DNA of 64,000 bases from Muribaculaceae bacterium (GCA_022508985.1 JAFLUA010000009.1:1-64000), one strand, 5' to 3'; counted from the stretch's first letter, positions 1 to 8,092 are shown. Notes: a model not told the origin generated them from the letters alone. Translations and numbers: made by a program.

Positions 1-84
<84 letters not shown>

Positions 85-88
85 CTGT

Positions 89-125
89 AGCCCTCGAAGA
101 CATCTGTCTCCGAGGGCTCTTTTTG
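89..125 (+). terminator. Rho-independent terminator of the rRNA operon
   Basis: An 8-bp perfect stem (AGCCCTCG at 89-96, CGAGGGCT at 111-118) is followed at once by a T-rich tail. It sits a few bases behind the 5S rRNA end. Confidence 0.9.
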
Positions 126-162
126 TGGTATGACGGGAGTGTTCTGTATCTGCGGAGCAAAC

Positions 163-190
163 AAAAAGGGGCGTAGTTGCCGACGCCCCC
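163..190 (-). terminator. Terminator of the 545-aa membrane protein operon
   Basis: GGGGCGT (168-174) pairs with ACGCCCC (183-189) around an 8-nt loop. Five A residues precede it on the plus strand, which read as a U-tract on the minus strand. It lies about 85 nt beyond the stop of the minus-strand gene ending at 275, so it most likely ends that operon. Confidence 0.75.
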
Positions 191-274
191 CAGTATTAGC
201 ATGATTGGATTTTGTTAAGACAAATTCTGCAATTATAATTTATACTTTTTATAAGCCGAATTTGCGCGAATTTA

Positions 275-1912
275 TCACAAGATGTAATGGAATATTTCCC
301 AACACAAAAGTCCGATAAGAAGCACCAAAATTATTTTAGCTAAGTTGCCGCTGCCAGTTTCAACTTCTTCCCAATCCGATCCATCGGTCGATACTTCTTC
401 GGTAGAGATAGACCCTCCAATAGCTCCACCAATAATAGCACCGAAAATACAACCTATACCACCTATAAATAATCCGACAACGAATCCGATCAAGGCGTAT
501 ATCCAAATTTTGTTTTTGTTGTTAATTATGTCGTCTATAGTTTTGTATTTCGGGCCTTCACCAGCTTGCTTGTGAGCTGTCGATTGCGCATAAATATTAA
601 TCTTCTCTATTTTTAAGTTATAACGGTCCTGGGCTCCTGAAGCAATTGCAAAACTTCTCCACATAAATATAATTGCTATAACAACTGTCCAGAATATCGA
701 CCAGCCAGTACTAATTAAGGTGTATATAGGTAAAGAACAGCAGGCCGTTAGCAGAAGTCCGTTAATTATTATTGTTCTACTCACTGCGTCCCTCTTATTC
801 GATGCCTCTTCAGCGTTAACTCTTAGGTAATGGTTAATTTTGTAGGCTTCGTTTTTATAATAAGAGTCCAACAAAACAGAAGAACCTCCCTCGGCAGCAA
901 TTTGGCCCATAACCGATAGCGTGAATGGAAAAGTACGATGCGTTTGAAGTGTGGCTAACAATTCCTTGTCTTTAATTAATATTACTTCTTTCAGCTTAAT
1001 GAAATCCCATTTACCTTGCATCACTTCGGTTATTCTCTCACTTAAATTATCGGTAAACGATTTCTTGTTTTCTCCATACTCACTAAAAAGGTTGAAAAGG
1101 ATATTTGTATTTACATCTTCCATATCTGGGATAGAATATGGAGCTGAGAAAATGTCGTTATCCCAATCAGTGAGCAACGCTTTGAGATAATTCAGGTATA
1201 GAAGATGAAACCAACTGTTTCTTAATGATTTAATACGTGCTTTCCATACTTGGTCATAATATTCAGCTTCCTTCTTATAATAGCTATACTGTATAGGTTG
1301 ATCAGTGTCCTTTATCAAATCCGACCAATTATCCTGCATCAATTTATTGCAATTAGGCAATTCTGCTTCAACGATGCTAAGTTTCTGTCTGGCCATTTTT
1401 TTAAGACGTGGATAGACCTCAGTACGTAACTTGAATTCCATCTTTGTAGCTCCGAGAATTTTACTCAAGCCCGTAGAGGCGATAGCTAAGATACTGTAAA
1501 ATTCGGCAGTCTCTGCCTCTTCTTCAGAAAGATATTCCGGTTCGCGCCCTGCTGCAATTAATTCGGCCTGACGATTGAAAAAGTCACTTAATTTTGCAAA
1601 GTTCTCATTAATCAATGCGAGTTCACCAAATATTTCAGAACATAGCGCGTCAATTTTTTCGTATATCTTAGCGTCATAATTTGCTCTTTGAAGCCCCTTG
1701 CTTTTATCGAGGAGTTGTGTGTTGTCGTAAATCATGTCTTGCGTTGCATTAAGCTGCGCATTTAAGCCGTTTCGTTCATCACTGATTGTTGTTGCATTGT
1801 GCGCAGAATCAGGACAATACGATGGCTCTTCTTGATTCTCGGCTACTTGCAGATCCAGCTCGGCATTTAACTGCTGGAATGCTTTTAAACCGTTTTCTTC
1901 TGCTGTATTCAT
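275..1912 (-). CDS. Uncharacterised 545-aa membrane protein with glycine-zipper segment
   Basis: The family is not recognised. The N-terminal ~370 residues are acidic and mostly helical in appearance, without an obvious enzyme motif. The C-terminal third is membranous: a hydrophobic pair at about residues 380-420, then a long segment near 470-505 rich in GxxxG-like spacing (VGLFIGGIGCIFGAIIGG), and a last hydrophobic helix ending at the C-terminus. No signal peptide is visible, so the large soluble part is probably cytoplasmic. It starts 12 nt behind the 139-aa gene and forms a two-gene operon with it, facing away from a WYL regulator. The region is visibly AT-richer than the housekeeping genes to the right, and its place behind an rRNA operon suits an accessory locus. 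A membrane effector of a defence or stress module is a guess from context only. Confidence 0.8.
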   Translation of the reverse strand: MNTAEENGLKAFQQLNAELDLQVAENQEEPSYCPDSAHNATTISDERNGLNAQLNATQDMIYDNTQLLDKSKGLQRANYDAKIYEKIDALCSEIFGELALINENFAKLSDFFNRQAELIAAGREPEYLSEEEAETAEFYSILAIASTGLSKILGATKMEFKLRTEVYPRLKKMARQKLSIVEAELPNCNKLMQDNWSDLIKDTDQPIQYSYYKKEAEYYDQVWKARIKSLRNSWFHLLYLNYLKALLTDWDNDIFSAPYSIPDMEDVNTNILFNLFSEYGENKKSFTDNLSERITEVMQGKWDFIKLKEVILIKDKELLATLQTHRTFPFTLSVMGQIAAEGGSSVLLDSYYKNEAYKINHYLRVNAEEASNKRDAVSRTIIINGLLLTACCSLPIYTLISTGWSIFWTVVIAIIFMWRSFAIASGAQDRYNLKIEKINIYAQSTAHKQAGEGPKYKTIDDIINNKNKIWIYALIGFVVGLFIGGIGCIFGAIIGGAIGGSISTEEVSTDGSDWEEVETGSGNLAKIILVLLIGLLCWEIFHYIL

Positions 1913-1924
1913 AGTTTATAGTAA

Positions 1925-2344
1925 TTACATATTAATTAATCTATCTAATTCTGCGAAATATCCTTGATGTTCCATCTGGAGCATTTTTAGGCAAGTCTCG
2001 CAAGCATATTTTTCTGCTTCGCTATTAACGCCAACCATAAGATGTTCATTAAGTTTAGACCTAATCTCATCAATGCGTTTCATTCTTTGATCAAGACTAT
2101 TCTGTATATATGGGCTAATTTCATCGAATCGTCTGCTTCGCTCGTCCCAATTGGCCATCATTCTCTGAAATTCAAGTTCTTGCTGCTGTCTGGCTATCTG
2201 AATATCCTTAAAAGCAGCAACCAGAGCAGCCCCTTGATTTACCAAACCTCTGCCAGACTCAAGACATTGGCTCATTTTTGCTATGAAAATCTGAGTCTTG
2301 TCACTAACATCTTCAAATTTTTGTAAGTAAGCATCTTCTCTCAT
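1925..2344 (-). CDS. Uncharacterised 139-aa helical protein
   Basis: The family is not recognised. The protein is small, charged and almost wholly helical in appearance. It has heptad-like stretches (QQQELEFQRMMANWDERSRRF and the following DQRMKRIDEIRSKLNEHL region) and one CxxC pair (CETC) near residue 115. No signal peptide or membrane segment is visible. It is the first gene of a two-gene minus-strand operon whose second gene is a large membrane protein starting 12 nt downstream, so a partner or regulatory subunit of that protein is plausible. Coding status rests on the clean frame, the short spacing and the absence of a better frame on the other strand. Confidence 0.75.
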   Translation of the reverse strand: MREDAYLQKFEDVSDKTQIFIAKMSQCLESGRGLVNQGAALVAAFKDIQIARQQQELEFQRMMANWDERSRRFDEISPYIQNSLDQRMKRIDEIRSKLNEHLMVGVNSEAEKYACETCLKMLQMEHQGYFAELDRLINM

Positions 2345-2405
2345 AAGAATTATTTGTTCTTTAGTAATACAAAAAGCGTGATACTGTTCTTAAATTTCTC
2401 ATCTT

Positions 2406-2530
2406 AAGTCGGGCTCTGGTAAACCTTGGCAGATGAAAAAAAGCAGACAGCCTCACGCCTGTAAATTGAACATACAGATTGAGAGCTTCCGATTTATTCC
2501 TGCCTTTTTAAGTTTACCAGACTTTGACTT
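2406..2530. repeat. 125-bp element with imperfect terminal inverted repeats
   Basis: The left end (2406-2427, AAGTC....TCTGGTAAACCTT) and the reverse complement of the right end (2510-2530, AAGTC....TCTGGTAAACTT) agree over most of about 21 bp, with about 82 nt between them. It lies in the 378-bp divergent region between the two-gene operon and the WYL gene. No target-site duplication was seen. It could be a small MITE remnant, a small RNA hairpin or coincidence. Confidence 0.4.
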
Positions 2531-2678
2531 ACAGAATAAGATCGTCAACGATAAATATGTGAGGGAAAACCATTGTGATCCATTTTCCCAGTTGCAAATT
2601 TACAGATTTTTTCACAATAAAAAAATATTTGTGCGGTAGATAGCTGTCTGCTTAGTTTCCGGCAAAATTAAATGTCGA

Positions 2679-2699
2679 CTATGACAAATATTGTCATAG
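2679..2699. promoter_or_regulatory. Perfect palindrome upstream of the WYL gene, candidate operator
   Basis: CTATGACAA (2679-2687) and TTGTCATAG (2691-2699) are perfect 9-bp inverted arms around ATA. The centre lies about 33 nt before the WYL start codon and about 20 bp upstream of the -7 box at 2708-2715, where the -33 contact is expected. This is where a repressor would block transcription, so WYL autoregulation is the simplest reading. Confidence 0.6.
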
Positions 2700-2707
2700 A
2701 CATTGAT

Positions 2708-2715
2708 TAATTTTG
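2708..2715 (+). promoter_or_regulatory. -7 promoter box of the WYL gene
   Basis: TAATTTTG fits the Bacteroidota TAnnTTTG element. It lies only 7 nt before the ATG, so the transcript would be almost leaderless if this box is used. No separate TTG at the normal 19-21 nt spacing was found; the palindrome occupies that place. Confidence 0.5.
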
Positions 2716-2722
2716 TCGTGTT

Positions 2723-3622
2723 ATGAATAAGTATATATTTTGTTTATGGCTTGTCGGCAAGCTGAAAAGAAGGAAGATGACTTTGTCTGAAATCCGCGAA
2801 GATTGGGATAAGAGTTATCTTAACGAAGATAGAAAACCTCTTGGAGCACGTACATTCCAGCGATATAGAGAATGTGCCGAGATGATTTTTAATGTTATTA
2901 TTGAATGTGATAAATCGACTAATTCATATTTCATTAAAGATAAATCATCGGTCGATGAATGGCTTGTCAGCGCCCTTAGAGTACGTCATCTTTCGAACAT
3001 GGTGAATCACAGTGCTCTTATTCAACTTGAGGATTCTCCATCGGGAAGCGAGAATCTCGACATTGTACTTCAGGCATGCATCAACAAGAAATCACTCTCG
3101 TTAACCTATAAGTCTCCTTATCAGCCGGCAAAACATATAACTTGCATTCCATTATTTGTCCGGCTTTATAAGCAACGATGGTATGTCGTGACTAAACCGA
3201 CAGATAAGGATTACTTTTCGGTCTTGGCCTTGGAAAGGATGTTAGACATAGAAGAGCAAAACGCTCCTCAAAACAACCTGTTGCCCAAAGAAATAAAGCC
3301 CGAAGAATTTTTCAAAAACAGTTTTGGCATAATTTGTGGAGATAATCCTGTTAAAATAGTTGTGCGTGCTTTTTGGCCTCAAAATCAATATCTTATTGAG
3401 ACACCACTTCATCATTCTCAAAAGGTTTTGGATAGTACCAAGAATTGGACCGATTTTGAATTATATCTTTCACCTACCTACGATTTAAAACAAGAGCTTT
3501 TGTGGAATCGAGATAAGCTGGCTGTAATATCCCCGCAATGGCTAAAAGATGAAGTAATTGACATTCTTGAACGAATGATCAATTCTTATCGTACTGGCCT
3601 CCCATTTTGCAAAGATGAATAG
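2723..3622 (+). CDS. WYL-domain transcriptional regulator
   Basis: This is a predicted DNA-binding regulator of the WYL family. The N-terminal ~70 residues form a winged-helix-like unit (LSEIREDW ... LGARTFQRYRECAEMIF), and the WYL ligand-sensing domain spans about residues 120-175. The name-giving position reads W153-Y154-V155 (RWYVVTK) instead of WYL. The C-terminal ~110 residues match the usual C-terminal extension of WYL proteins. The ATG at 2723 is preferred over the one at 2777 because residues 1-18 belong to the first helix of the family. WYL proteins are often regulators of defence or DNA-damage genes. Here the obvious target is the divergent two-gene operon, and a palindrome in the shared region is a likely binding site. 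Confidence 0.88.
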   Translation: MNKYIFCLWLVGKLKRRKMTLSEIREDWDKSYLNEDRKPLGARTFQRYRECAEMIFNVIIECDKSTNSYFIKDKSSVDEWLVSALRVRHLSNMVNHSALIQLEDSPSGSENLDIVLQACINKKSLSLTYKSPYQPAKHITCIPLFVRLYKQRWYVVTKPTDKDYFSVLALERMLDIEEQNAPQNNLLPKEIKPEEFFKNSFGIICGDNPVKIVVRAFWPQNQYLIETPLHHSQKVLDSTKNWTDFELYLSPTYDLKQELLWNRDKLAVISPQWLKDEVIDILERMINSYRTGLPFCKDE

Positions 3623-3877
3623 AGCTTCTGTCTAAATAGAGTCCAGCAATAATCAAAACAAATCCCTATGGTAATTATTTGACAGTGTTCCTTCGGAATC
3701 TCGGCATAGACAACGACTTGGCCAAACGTACATCCAAATGTGGCCACCGCTACGAATAGGTTGTGAGGCGTACGTGAGAAGTCGGATCCATATGCAGAGA
3801 AATCCTTTTGCACATAGGATTAGTCGGAGGGCTTGAATACTGTTTAGTTGCCTTTTATCTGTTGGTGTTATAGCTTG
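3623..3877. other. Intergenic stretch between convergent genes, nothing recognised
   Basis: About 255 bp separate the WYL stop from the stop of the DUF2752 gene. There is one 75-codon open frame on the minus strand (3586-3813), but it overlaps the WYL 3' end and matches nothing recognised. No tRNA, clear terminator or repeat was found. Confidence 0.5.
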
Positions 3878-4258
3878 TTAGATGTTTCGCAAAATCCAAT
3901 AAATAATGATAGAAATGAGGATAATGCTCAATACTATCGGATTGAGCGCAAAGGCGTGTAAACGTGGATGATGGTGTCGTAGTGCCTCAACGATTATATA
4001 AAATGTTGCTACCGGAATAGCAAAAAAGACAAAAGGGTTATAGTGCCATGCATCGGCGATATTGCCGTGGAGAAATGAATGTAATGCACGTTGAAAGCCG
4101 CATCCCGGGCAGTCGAATCCGGTAATAGTTTTGAATGCACATCTGGGCATCCACCCGGAAGAAGGATCGATGTGGTAATAAAAAAGAGTTATAATAGCTA
4201 AAACGAGCACGGCGGCTATTAAAGCCGCCGTCGGACGTAGATGTTTAGAGTATTTCAT
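3878..4258 (-). CDS. DUF2752 family membrane protein
   Basis: This small membrane protein of 126 aa carries the DUF2752 signature CPGCGFQRA, followed by ALHSFLHGNIADAWHYNPF. Two to three membrane segments are visible: one N-terminal (ALIAAVLVLAIITLFY), one after the signature (FVFFAIPVATFYIIVEAL) and one at the C-terminus (IVLSIILISIIIYWIL). The biochemical role of the family is unknown. The start is set at the ATG at 4258, which overlaps the upstream stop as ATGA and implies translational coupling. A longer frame to 4327 would run back into the upstream gene and adds a non-homologous N-terminus. It forms an operon with the GYF/CD225 gene. Confidence 0.85.
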   Translation of the reverse strand: MKYSKHLRPTAALIAAVLVLAIITLFYYHIDPSSGWMPRCAFKTITGFDCPGCGFQRALHSFLHGNIADAWHYNPFVFFAIPVATFYIIVEALRHHHPRLHAFALNPIVLSIILISIIIYWILRNI

Positions 4259-4827
4259 TCGCCAAAGAAAGCGCTCATAAGCATTACAGGTATTATGCCA
4301 AGAGCGATGGCCACCATAATTAGCCAAGCCGCTATCTCTGAAGCTTTGCGAGCACGATCGATTCGTCCGTTGTTATAAAACGTTGATACGCAAATCGATG
4401 CCACGAGACCAGCCAGGCTGATAGGGGAACAGCAGCAAATGGTGAGGAATATCGACCATCCGATGTAGGTTGGAGGACATGGCTCATCGGGTAGATTTTT
4501 CGGCCGTATAAAAGTGCCTGGAGCGTATTTCGAAGTCGGAGTGTTTTCTGCTGCCGATACTTCGCCGTTGTTAACTTCAAGTTGAGATGTCTCCGACAAA
4601 GTGTTGTCGGCGTCGTTTTGCTGACGCTCAGTATCGTTTATTTCGTTCGCATTATGTGCTAATGAGCCATCAAAAAGAGGCCGTAATTCATCGAGCGAGC
4701 CGGCGGGATACCATTTTGGCAGGCCCTCAAACCACACTTTAGTATTTTGGTCAACAGGCTTGTCAAGAAGCTCTTCCAAAGAGAATGGGCCTTGTTGTTG
4801 ACCGTCGAGAAAAATCCAGATTTTCAT
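4255..4827 (-). CDS. GYF-like / CD225 (dispanin) membrane protein
   Basis: The protein has two parts. Residues ~1-52 resemble a GYF_2 domain (FLDGQQQGPFSLEEL ... KVWFEGLPKWYPAG), a small peptide-binding fold often fused to membrane tails. After an acidic, low-complexity linker, residues ~115-190 form a CD225/dispanin-like unit: a proline-cysteine start (PCPPTYIGWSIFLTICCC), a first hydrophobic helix, a charged loop with R-A-R-K-A, and a second hydrophobic helix. This architecture is common in Bacteroidota, but its function is unknown. It starts 3 nt behind deoC and overlaps the DUF2752 gene by 4 nt, so the four genes mazG-like, deoC, this one and DUF2752 are probably co-transcribed. Confidence 0.82.
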   Translation of the reverse strand: MKIWIFLDGQQQGPFSLEELLDKPVDQNTKVWFEGLPKWYPAGSLDELRPLFDGSLAHNANEINDTERQQNDADNTLSETSQLEVNNGEVSAAENTPTSKYAPGTFIRPKNLPDEPCPPTYIGWSIFLTICCCSPISLAGLVASICVSTFYNNGRIDRARKASEIAAWLIMVAIALGIIPVMLMSAFFGE

Positions 4828-4830
4828 AGT

Positions 4831-5730
4831 TTAGAAATGATTTACATCGTGGCCAGCGATGCTTGAAAGGAGAGCGTTGGCAAGGCTTGACGCTCCGATT
4901 CTGAAATATTCGTTGCTAAGCCATTCTTCACCAAGGACTTCCTTGATTACTGTATAATATTTAACTGCGTCTTCGGTTGTTCTAATGCCACCAGAAGCCT
5001 TAAAACCAACTTTTTTGCCGGTTTTATTATAGTATTCCTTAATAGCTTCGGCCATAACGTATGCCGCTTCGAGGGTAGCTCCGGGGTATTCTTTTCCGGT
5101 TGAGGTTTTGAGGAAATCGGCGCCGGAATACAGCGACAGTACGGCTGCTTTTTTGATATTAGCCGCCGTTTTGAGTGCACCAGTTTCGAGTATCACTTTG
5201 AGGCGGCCATCGCGCGTAGCTTCTTTCTGCTCAGAAATTTCGTCGCAAACCGATTCGTAGTCTTTATCAAAAAAATATCCCAGATTGAACACTATGTCGA
5301 TTTCGTCGGCACCATTTGCAATGGCGAGAGAAGTCTCTGCTATTTTAACTTCTTCGAACGATTGGCTCGATGGGAACGAACCTGAAACGCAAGCTAATTT
5401 TACAGAGCTAACCTCTAAGACGGTGCGAACGACAGATGCAAAATTAGGGTAAACGCATATCGCGGCTACATTGCCAAGCGAAGGAAATAGCTCTTCGAAG
5501 CTATTAACGGCTTCGGTAAAACGTGCTACCGACGATGGGCTGTCGACCGACCGCAATGTAGTGAGGTCGATAGAATTGAATAGGAATTTATAAACGTCGG
5601 CATTATTGTTTTCGGCAAAATGCGCGTCAATTATTTTTGCCACGGCAGCAGATACTGCTGCATCGTCTTCAACGACTTTACTGGCAGCTATAGCCTGCTG
5701 ATATTTGTCGGGAATCAGTTCTTCAGACAT
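4831..5730 (-). CDS. deoC: Deoxyribose-phosphate aldolase
   Basis: DeoC cleaves 2-deoxy-D-ribose 5-phosphate to acetaldehyde and glyceraldehyde 3-phosphate in cytosolic deoxynucleoside salvage. The protein has 299 aa, the longer DeoC type with an extra N-terminal ~50 residues. The Schiff-base lysine region is seen as DFLKTSTGKEYPGAT, the second essential lysine as GFKASGGIRT, and the strand motif as KVILETGAL. It starts 7 nt behind the MazG-like gene. No other deo genes are nearby. Confidence 0.95.
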   Translation of the reverse strand: MSEELIPDKYQQAIAASKVVEDDAAVSAAVAKIIDAHFAENNNADVYKFLFNSIDLTTLRSVDSPSSVARFTEAVNSFEELFPSLGNVAAICVYPNFASVVRTVLEVSSVKLACVSGSFPSSQSFEEVKIAETSLAIANGADEIDIVFNLGYFFDKDYESVCDEISEQKEATRDGRLKVILETGALKTAANIKKAAVLSLYSGADFLKTSTGKEYPGATLEAAYVMAEAIKEYYNKTGKKVGFKASGGIRTTEDAVKYYTVIKEVLGEEWLSNEYFRIGASSLANALLSSIAGHDVNHF

Positions 5731-5737
5731 ATTGTTG

Positions 5738-6106
5738 CTATTTAATTGTTGTGTTAGAGTTTCTTAGTTTAGGGTTGTTGAGGTGTCGTTTGCTATCGCG
5801 AGCATTCTTTTTAGCGATATTGCTTGCAAAGGCCTCTCCCAGATTGATGCCTGTTTGATTAGCAATTGCAAGGAGCACCCAAAGGACATCGGCCAATTCA
5901 TCAGCTAAGTTTAGACTCTCGCCATTTTTTGTCGATTGGTCGCCATATTGTCGCGCCATAATGCGCGCCACTTCGCCAACTTCTTCGGTCAATATTGCCA
6001 TGTTGGTGAGAGGCGAGAAGTAGCGAACGCCGATAGTCTGAATCCACTCATCAACAAATTTTTGAGCCGATTCGATGGTAATGTCGTTAGCCTCTTGTAT
6101 TTGCAT
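5738..6106 (-). CDS. MazG-like nucleotide pyrophosphohydrolase
   Basis: This is a 122-aa single-domain member of the all-alpha NTP pyrophosphatase superfamily. The metal-binding acidic motifs are present: EEVGEVAR (E-E-x-x-E type) and, about 30 residues later, LADELADVLW (E-x-x-D). Such proteins hydrolyse (d)NTPs to monophosphates and are thought to clean the nucleotide pool. The substrate cannot be told from sequence. It heads a probable operon with deoC (7 nt gap), which fits nucleotide metabolism. Confidence 0.88.
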   Translation of the reverse strand: MQIQEANDITIESAQKFVDEWIQTIGVRYFSPLTNMAILTEEVGEVARIMARQYGDQSTKNGESLNLADELADVLWVLLAIANQTGINLGEAFASNIAKKNARDSKRHLNNPKLRNSNTTIK

Positions 6107-6175
6107 AATATCGTAATTCGAGTGTAAAATTAACGATAAGATTTTATTTTTACAAGTACTAAGACGAGCAATTTC

Positions 6176-7249
6176 TCACGCTTTGTTTCCGGTAAGTAGC
6201 AAAGAAAGTATTTTAGAGGGTTCTATCAGTTTTATAATGCCGAGTACAACAGCAACAATGCAAGCGGCCCAAAAGGCTGTGAACAGCAACATAGGCACGA
6301 GCGAAACATTGACAGCGTTAAGAGCCGGACGGAACAAATCGCCCATAGGGAAAAGGAAGAAGTAGTGTAAGAGATAGATGCCGAGGCTCTGCTTACCGAG
6401 ATACTCCCAAAGAGATGCTGCCCTGCGAGCCATGTTAGAGGCTTCGGGTGAGTATGCGGTGTTGCTCCATCTTTCAAAAACGGCGAGACTAAAAGTGGCA
6501 AGACATATATACCCGGCCGAGTCGATGCAGAGTTTTGTTATCGGAGACAAATTGAATTCCCAAGGCCAGCACCCCATATATAGGCAGACGGCAAAGATAA
6601 GCATGGCTGCTGTCTGCAACCACGAGTTGTGAATGGCGTTCATATAGCCGTCTCTATACTTCGCGGCCAAGACTCCAAACATAAAGATGGGGAAGAAAGC
6701 AGCTACAAGTTCGAGGCTGATATATCCGGCAACGGCAGCTGGGCAGATGTTGTAGCAGAATAAAAGAATAGCACAAACGCATAAGGTTGTGAGAATTGAC
6801 GCGACCGCGTTGCGACATAGATTTAGCAACGGTGTAATAGCGGCATAAAGGAGCACTATTTCAAAAAGAACAAGAGTAAACCAATAGCCATTTTTCCAAG
6901 TGTCGCCCCATAGCCCTGAGAATGTGGAGTTTAGTGGCGATTGTACTCCCGAGTGAGGGAAATACCACATCCACAAAGAGCTCACCACGAGCATGGGAAG
7001 CAACAGGCGGATGGCGCGATTTTTGAGCGCGGGGCACGCAATTCGGCCTGACGCACCTATTTTGAACGTAAACCAGCCACTGATGAAAAAGAACAAAGGC
7101 ATGTGGATGTGTTCTATAAACTTAAATAGTGGAGCACGGTCGATTTCGCGTACGCACATAGCTATTACGTGCCCCATGACAACAAGAAAGATTGCCACAC
7201 CCTTCATCATATCGAAGTAGTGTAATCGTTGTTTTATAGGATTAGTCAT
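6176..7249 (-). CDS. Acyltransferase family 3 membrane protein
   Basis: This integral membrane acyltransferase has 357 aa and about ten hydrophobic segments. The N-terminal signature DMMKGVAIFLVVMGHVI, with its histidine, and the RLLLPMLVVSSLW segment are typical of the acyltransferase_3 / OafB-like family. The usual substrates are surface sugars or glycans to which an acetyl or other acyl group is added, but the substrate here is unknown. It is transcribed alone, divergently from rpmB. Candidate -7 boxes on its strand are TAAATTTG (7274-7281) and TAATTTTG (7311-7318). Confidence 0.9.
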   Translation of the reverse strand: MTNPIKQRLHYFDMMKGVAIFLVVMGHVIAMCVREIDRAPLFKFIEHIHMPLFFFISGWFTFKIGASGRIACPALKNRAIRLLLPMLVVSSLWMWYFPHSGVQSPLNSTFSGLWGDTWKNGYWFTLVLFEIVLLYAAITPLLNLCRNAVASILTTLCVCAILLFCYNICPAAVAGYISLELVAAFFPIFMFGVLAAKYRDGYMNAIHNSWLQTAAMLIFAVCLYMGCWPWEFNLSPITKLCIDSAGYICLATFSLAVFERWSNTAYSPEASNMARRAASLWEYLGKQSLGIYLLHYFFLFPMGDLFRPALNAVNVSLVPMLLFTAFWAACIVAVVLGIIKLIEPSKILSLLLTGNKA

Positions 7250-7437
7250 TGTGTAGAATATTATTTTTCATAGCAAATTTACTTCATTTATTTTTTTTGG
7301 CAAAATTAATCGGGTGGGGCGGGTAGTATTTATGAAAAATGAAGACCTGGAAAAAGTAAAACGAAGGATGCTTATCGACTAATTTATGGGCAAAAAAACG
7401 ATAATTAAAAGAAGTTCATAAATTTGTAGTGTAAATA

Positions 7438-7469
7438 TTTGCCGGAATGAAAAAAAAATCGTTACTTTG
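7438..7469 (+). promoter_or_regulatory. Promoter of the rpmB-rpmG operon
   Basis: TTTG (7438-7441), a 20-nt spacer and TTACTTTG (7462-7469) match the Bacteroidota -33/-7 pattern with one deviation in the -7 box. The start of transcription would be near 7475, leaving a leader of about 125 nt. The remaining part of the 349-bp divergent region (7250-7437) holds only the acyltransferase promoter boxes and AT-rich sequence. Confidence 0.7.
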
Positions 7470-7471
7470 CA

Positions 7472-7517
7472 GTCCGGATTATGGAGCTGTGCATTTAAAG
7501 CCGCCGGACCGATGCAC
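7472..7517 (+). ncRNA. Structured 5' leader of rpmB, possible pseudoknot
   Basis: Two 6-bp helices interlock. GTCCGG (7472-7477) can pair with CCGGAC (7504-7509), and GTGCAT (7489-7494), which lies inside that loop, can pair with ATGCAC (7512-7517) outside it. This gives an H-type pseudoknot at the very 5' end of a ~125-nt leader. Ribosomal-protein operons often have such leaders for autoregulation by the encoded protein, but no named leader class was recognised. Confidence 0.4.
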
Positions 7518-7598
7518 CCGGAGGTGATATGAGGCATGCAATAAGCGCCGTAACACATTGATGATAAAAGAAATAAAAACGATAAACCAATAACAGCC

Positions 7599-7862
7599 AT
7601 GTCAAAGATTTGTCAAATCACAGGCAAAAAAGCGATGGTGGGAAATAACGTTTCGCACTCGAAACGTCGTACCAAACGCAAATTTAATGTAAATCTTTTC
7701 ACCAAAAAATTCTATTGGGTAGAACAAGATTTGTGGATTAGTCTCACTATTTCTGCAGCCGGACTGCGTACGATAAACAAACTCGGTCTAAACGCAGCGA
7801 TGACCCAGGCTTATGAAAAGGGTTTCCTCCAGGCATCGGATATCAAACCCGTCGGTTTCTAA
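7599..7862 (+). CDS. rpmB: 50S ribosomal protein L28
   Basis: Large-subunit ribosomal protein bL28, 87 aa, close to the usual Bacteroidota length. The N-terminus [20 protein letters not shown] is the family signature, followed by [15 protein letters not shown] and the helical C-terminus [12 protein letters not shown]. It is the first gene of rpmB-rpmG-DUF4295, with 30 nt to rpmG. A separate promoter and structured leader precede it. Confidence 0.98.
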   Translation: MSKICQITGKKAMVGNNVSHSKRRTKRKFNVNLFTKKFYWVEQDLWISLTISAAGLRTINKLGLNAAMTQAYEKGFLQASDIKPVGF

Positions 7863-7892
7863 AATTTACCTACTTTTTAATCTGACGAAACT

Positions 7893-8081
7893 ATGGCAAA
7901 GAAAGCAAAAGGTAATCGCGTGCAGGTAATACTTGAGTGCACCGAACATAAAGATAGTGGTATGCCCGGCACAAGCCGCTACATCACCACCAAAAATCGT
8001 AAGAATACAACAGAGCGTCTTGAGCTTAAGAAGTACAATCCCATTCTTAAGAAGATGACAATTCATAAAGAAATAAAATAA
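7893..8081 (+). CDS. rpmG: 50S ribosomal protein L33
   Basis: Ribosomal protein bL33, 62 aa, with [26 protein letters not shown] and the end [17 protein letters not shown]. It lacks the CxxC pairs of the zinc-binding L33 form and has only a single cysteine (ECTEHK), so it is a zinc-independent type. It sits between rpmB and the DUF4295 gene, with 11 nt to the latter. Confidence 0.97.
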   Translation: MAKKAKGNRVQVILECTEHKDSGMPGTSRYITTKNRKNTTERLELKKYNPILKKMTIHKEIK

Positions 8082-8092
8082 AACACTGAGAT

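Noticed and set aside
2433-2639. 68-codon plus-strand open frame
   Set aside because: It overlaps the inverted-repeat element, has no recognisable family or start context, and lies in a divergent regulatory region.
3586-3813. 75-codon minus-strand open frame between WYL and DUF2752
   Set aside because: It overlaps the WYL 3' end, has no promoter or homology that I recognise, and its composition does not look coding. A decayed gene cannot be excluded.
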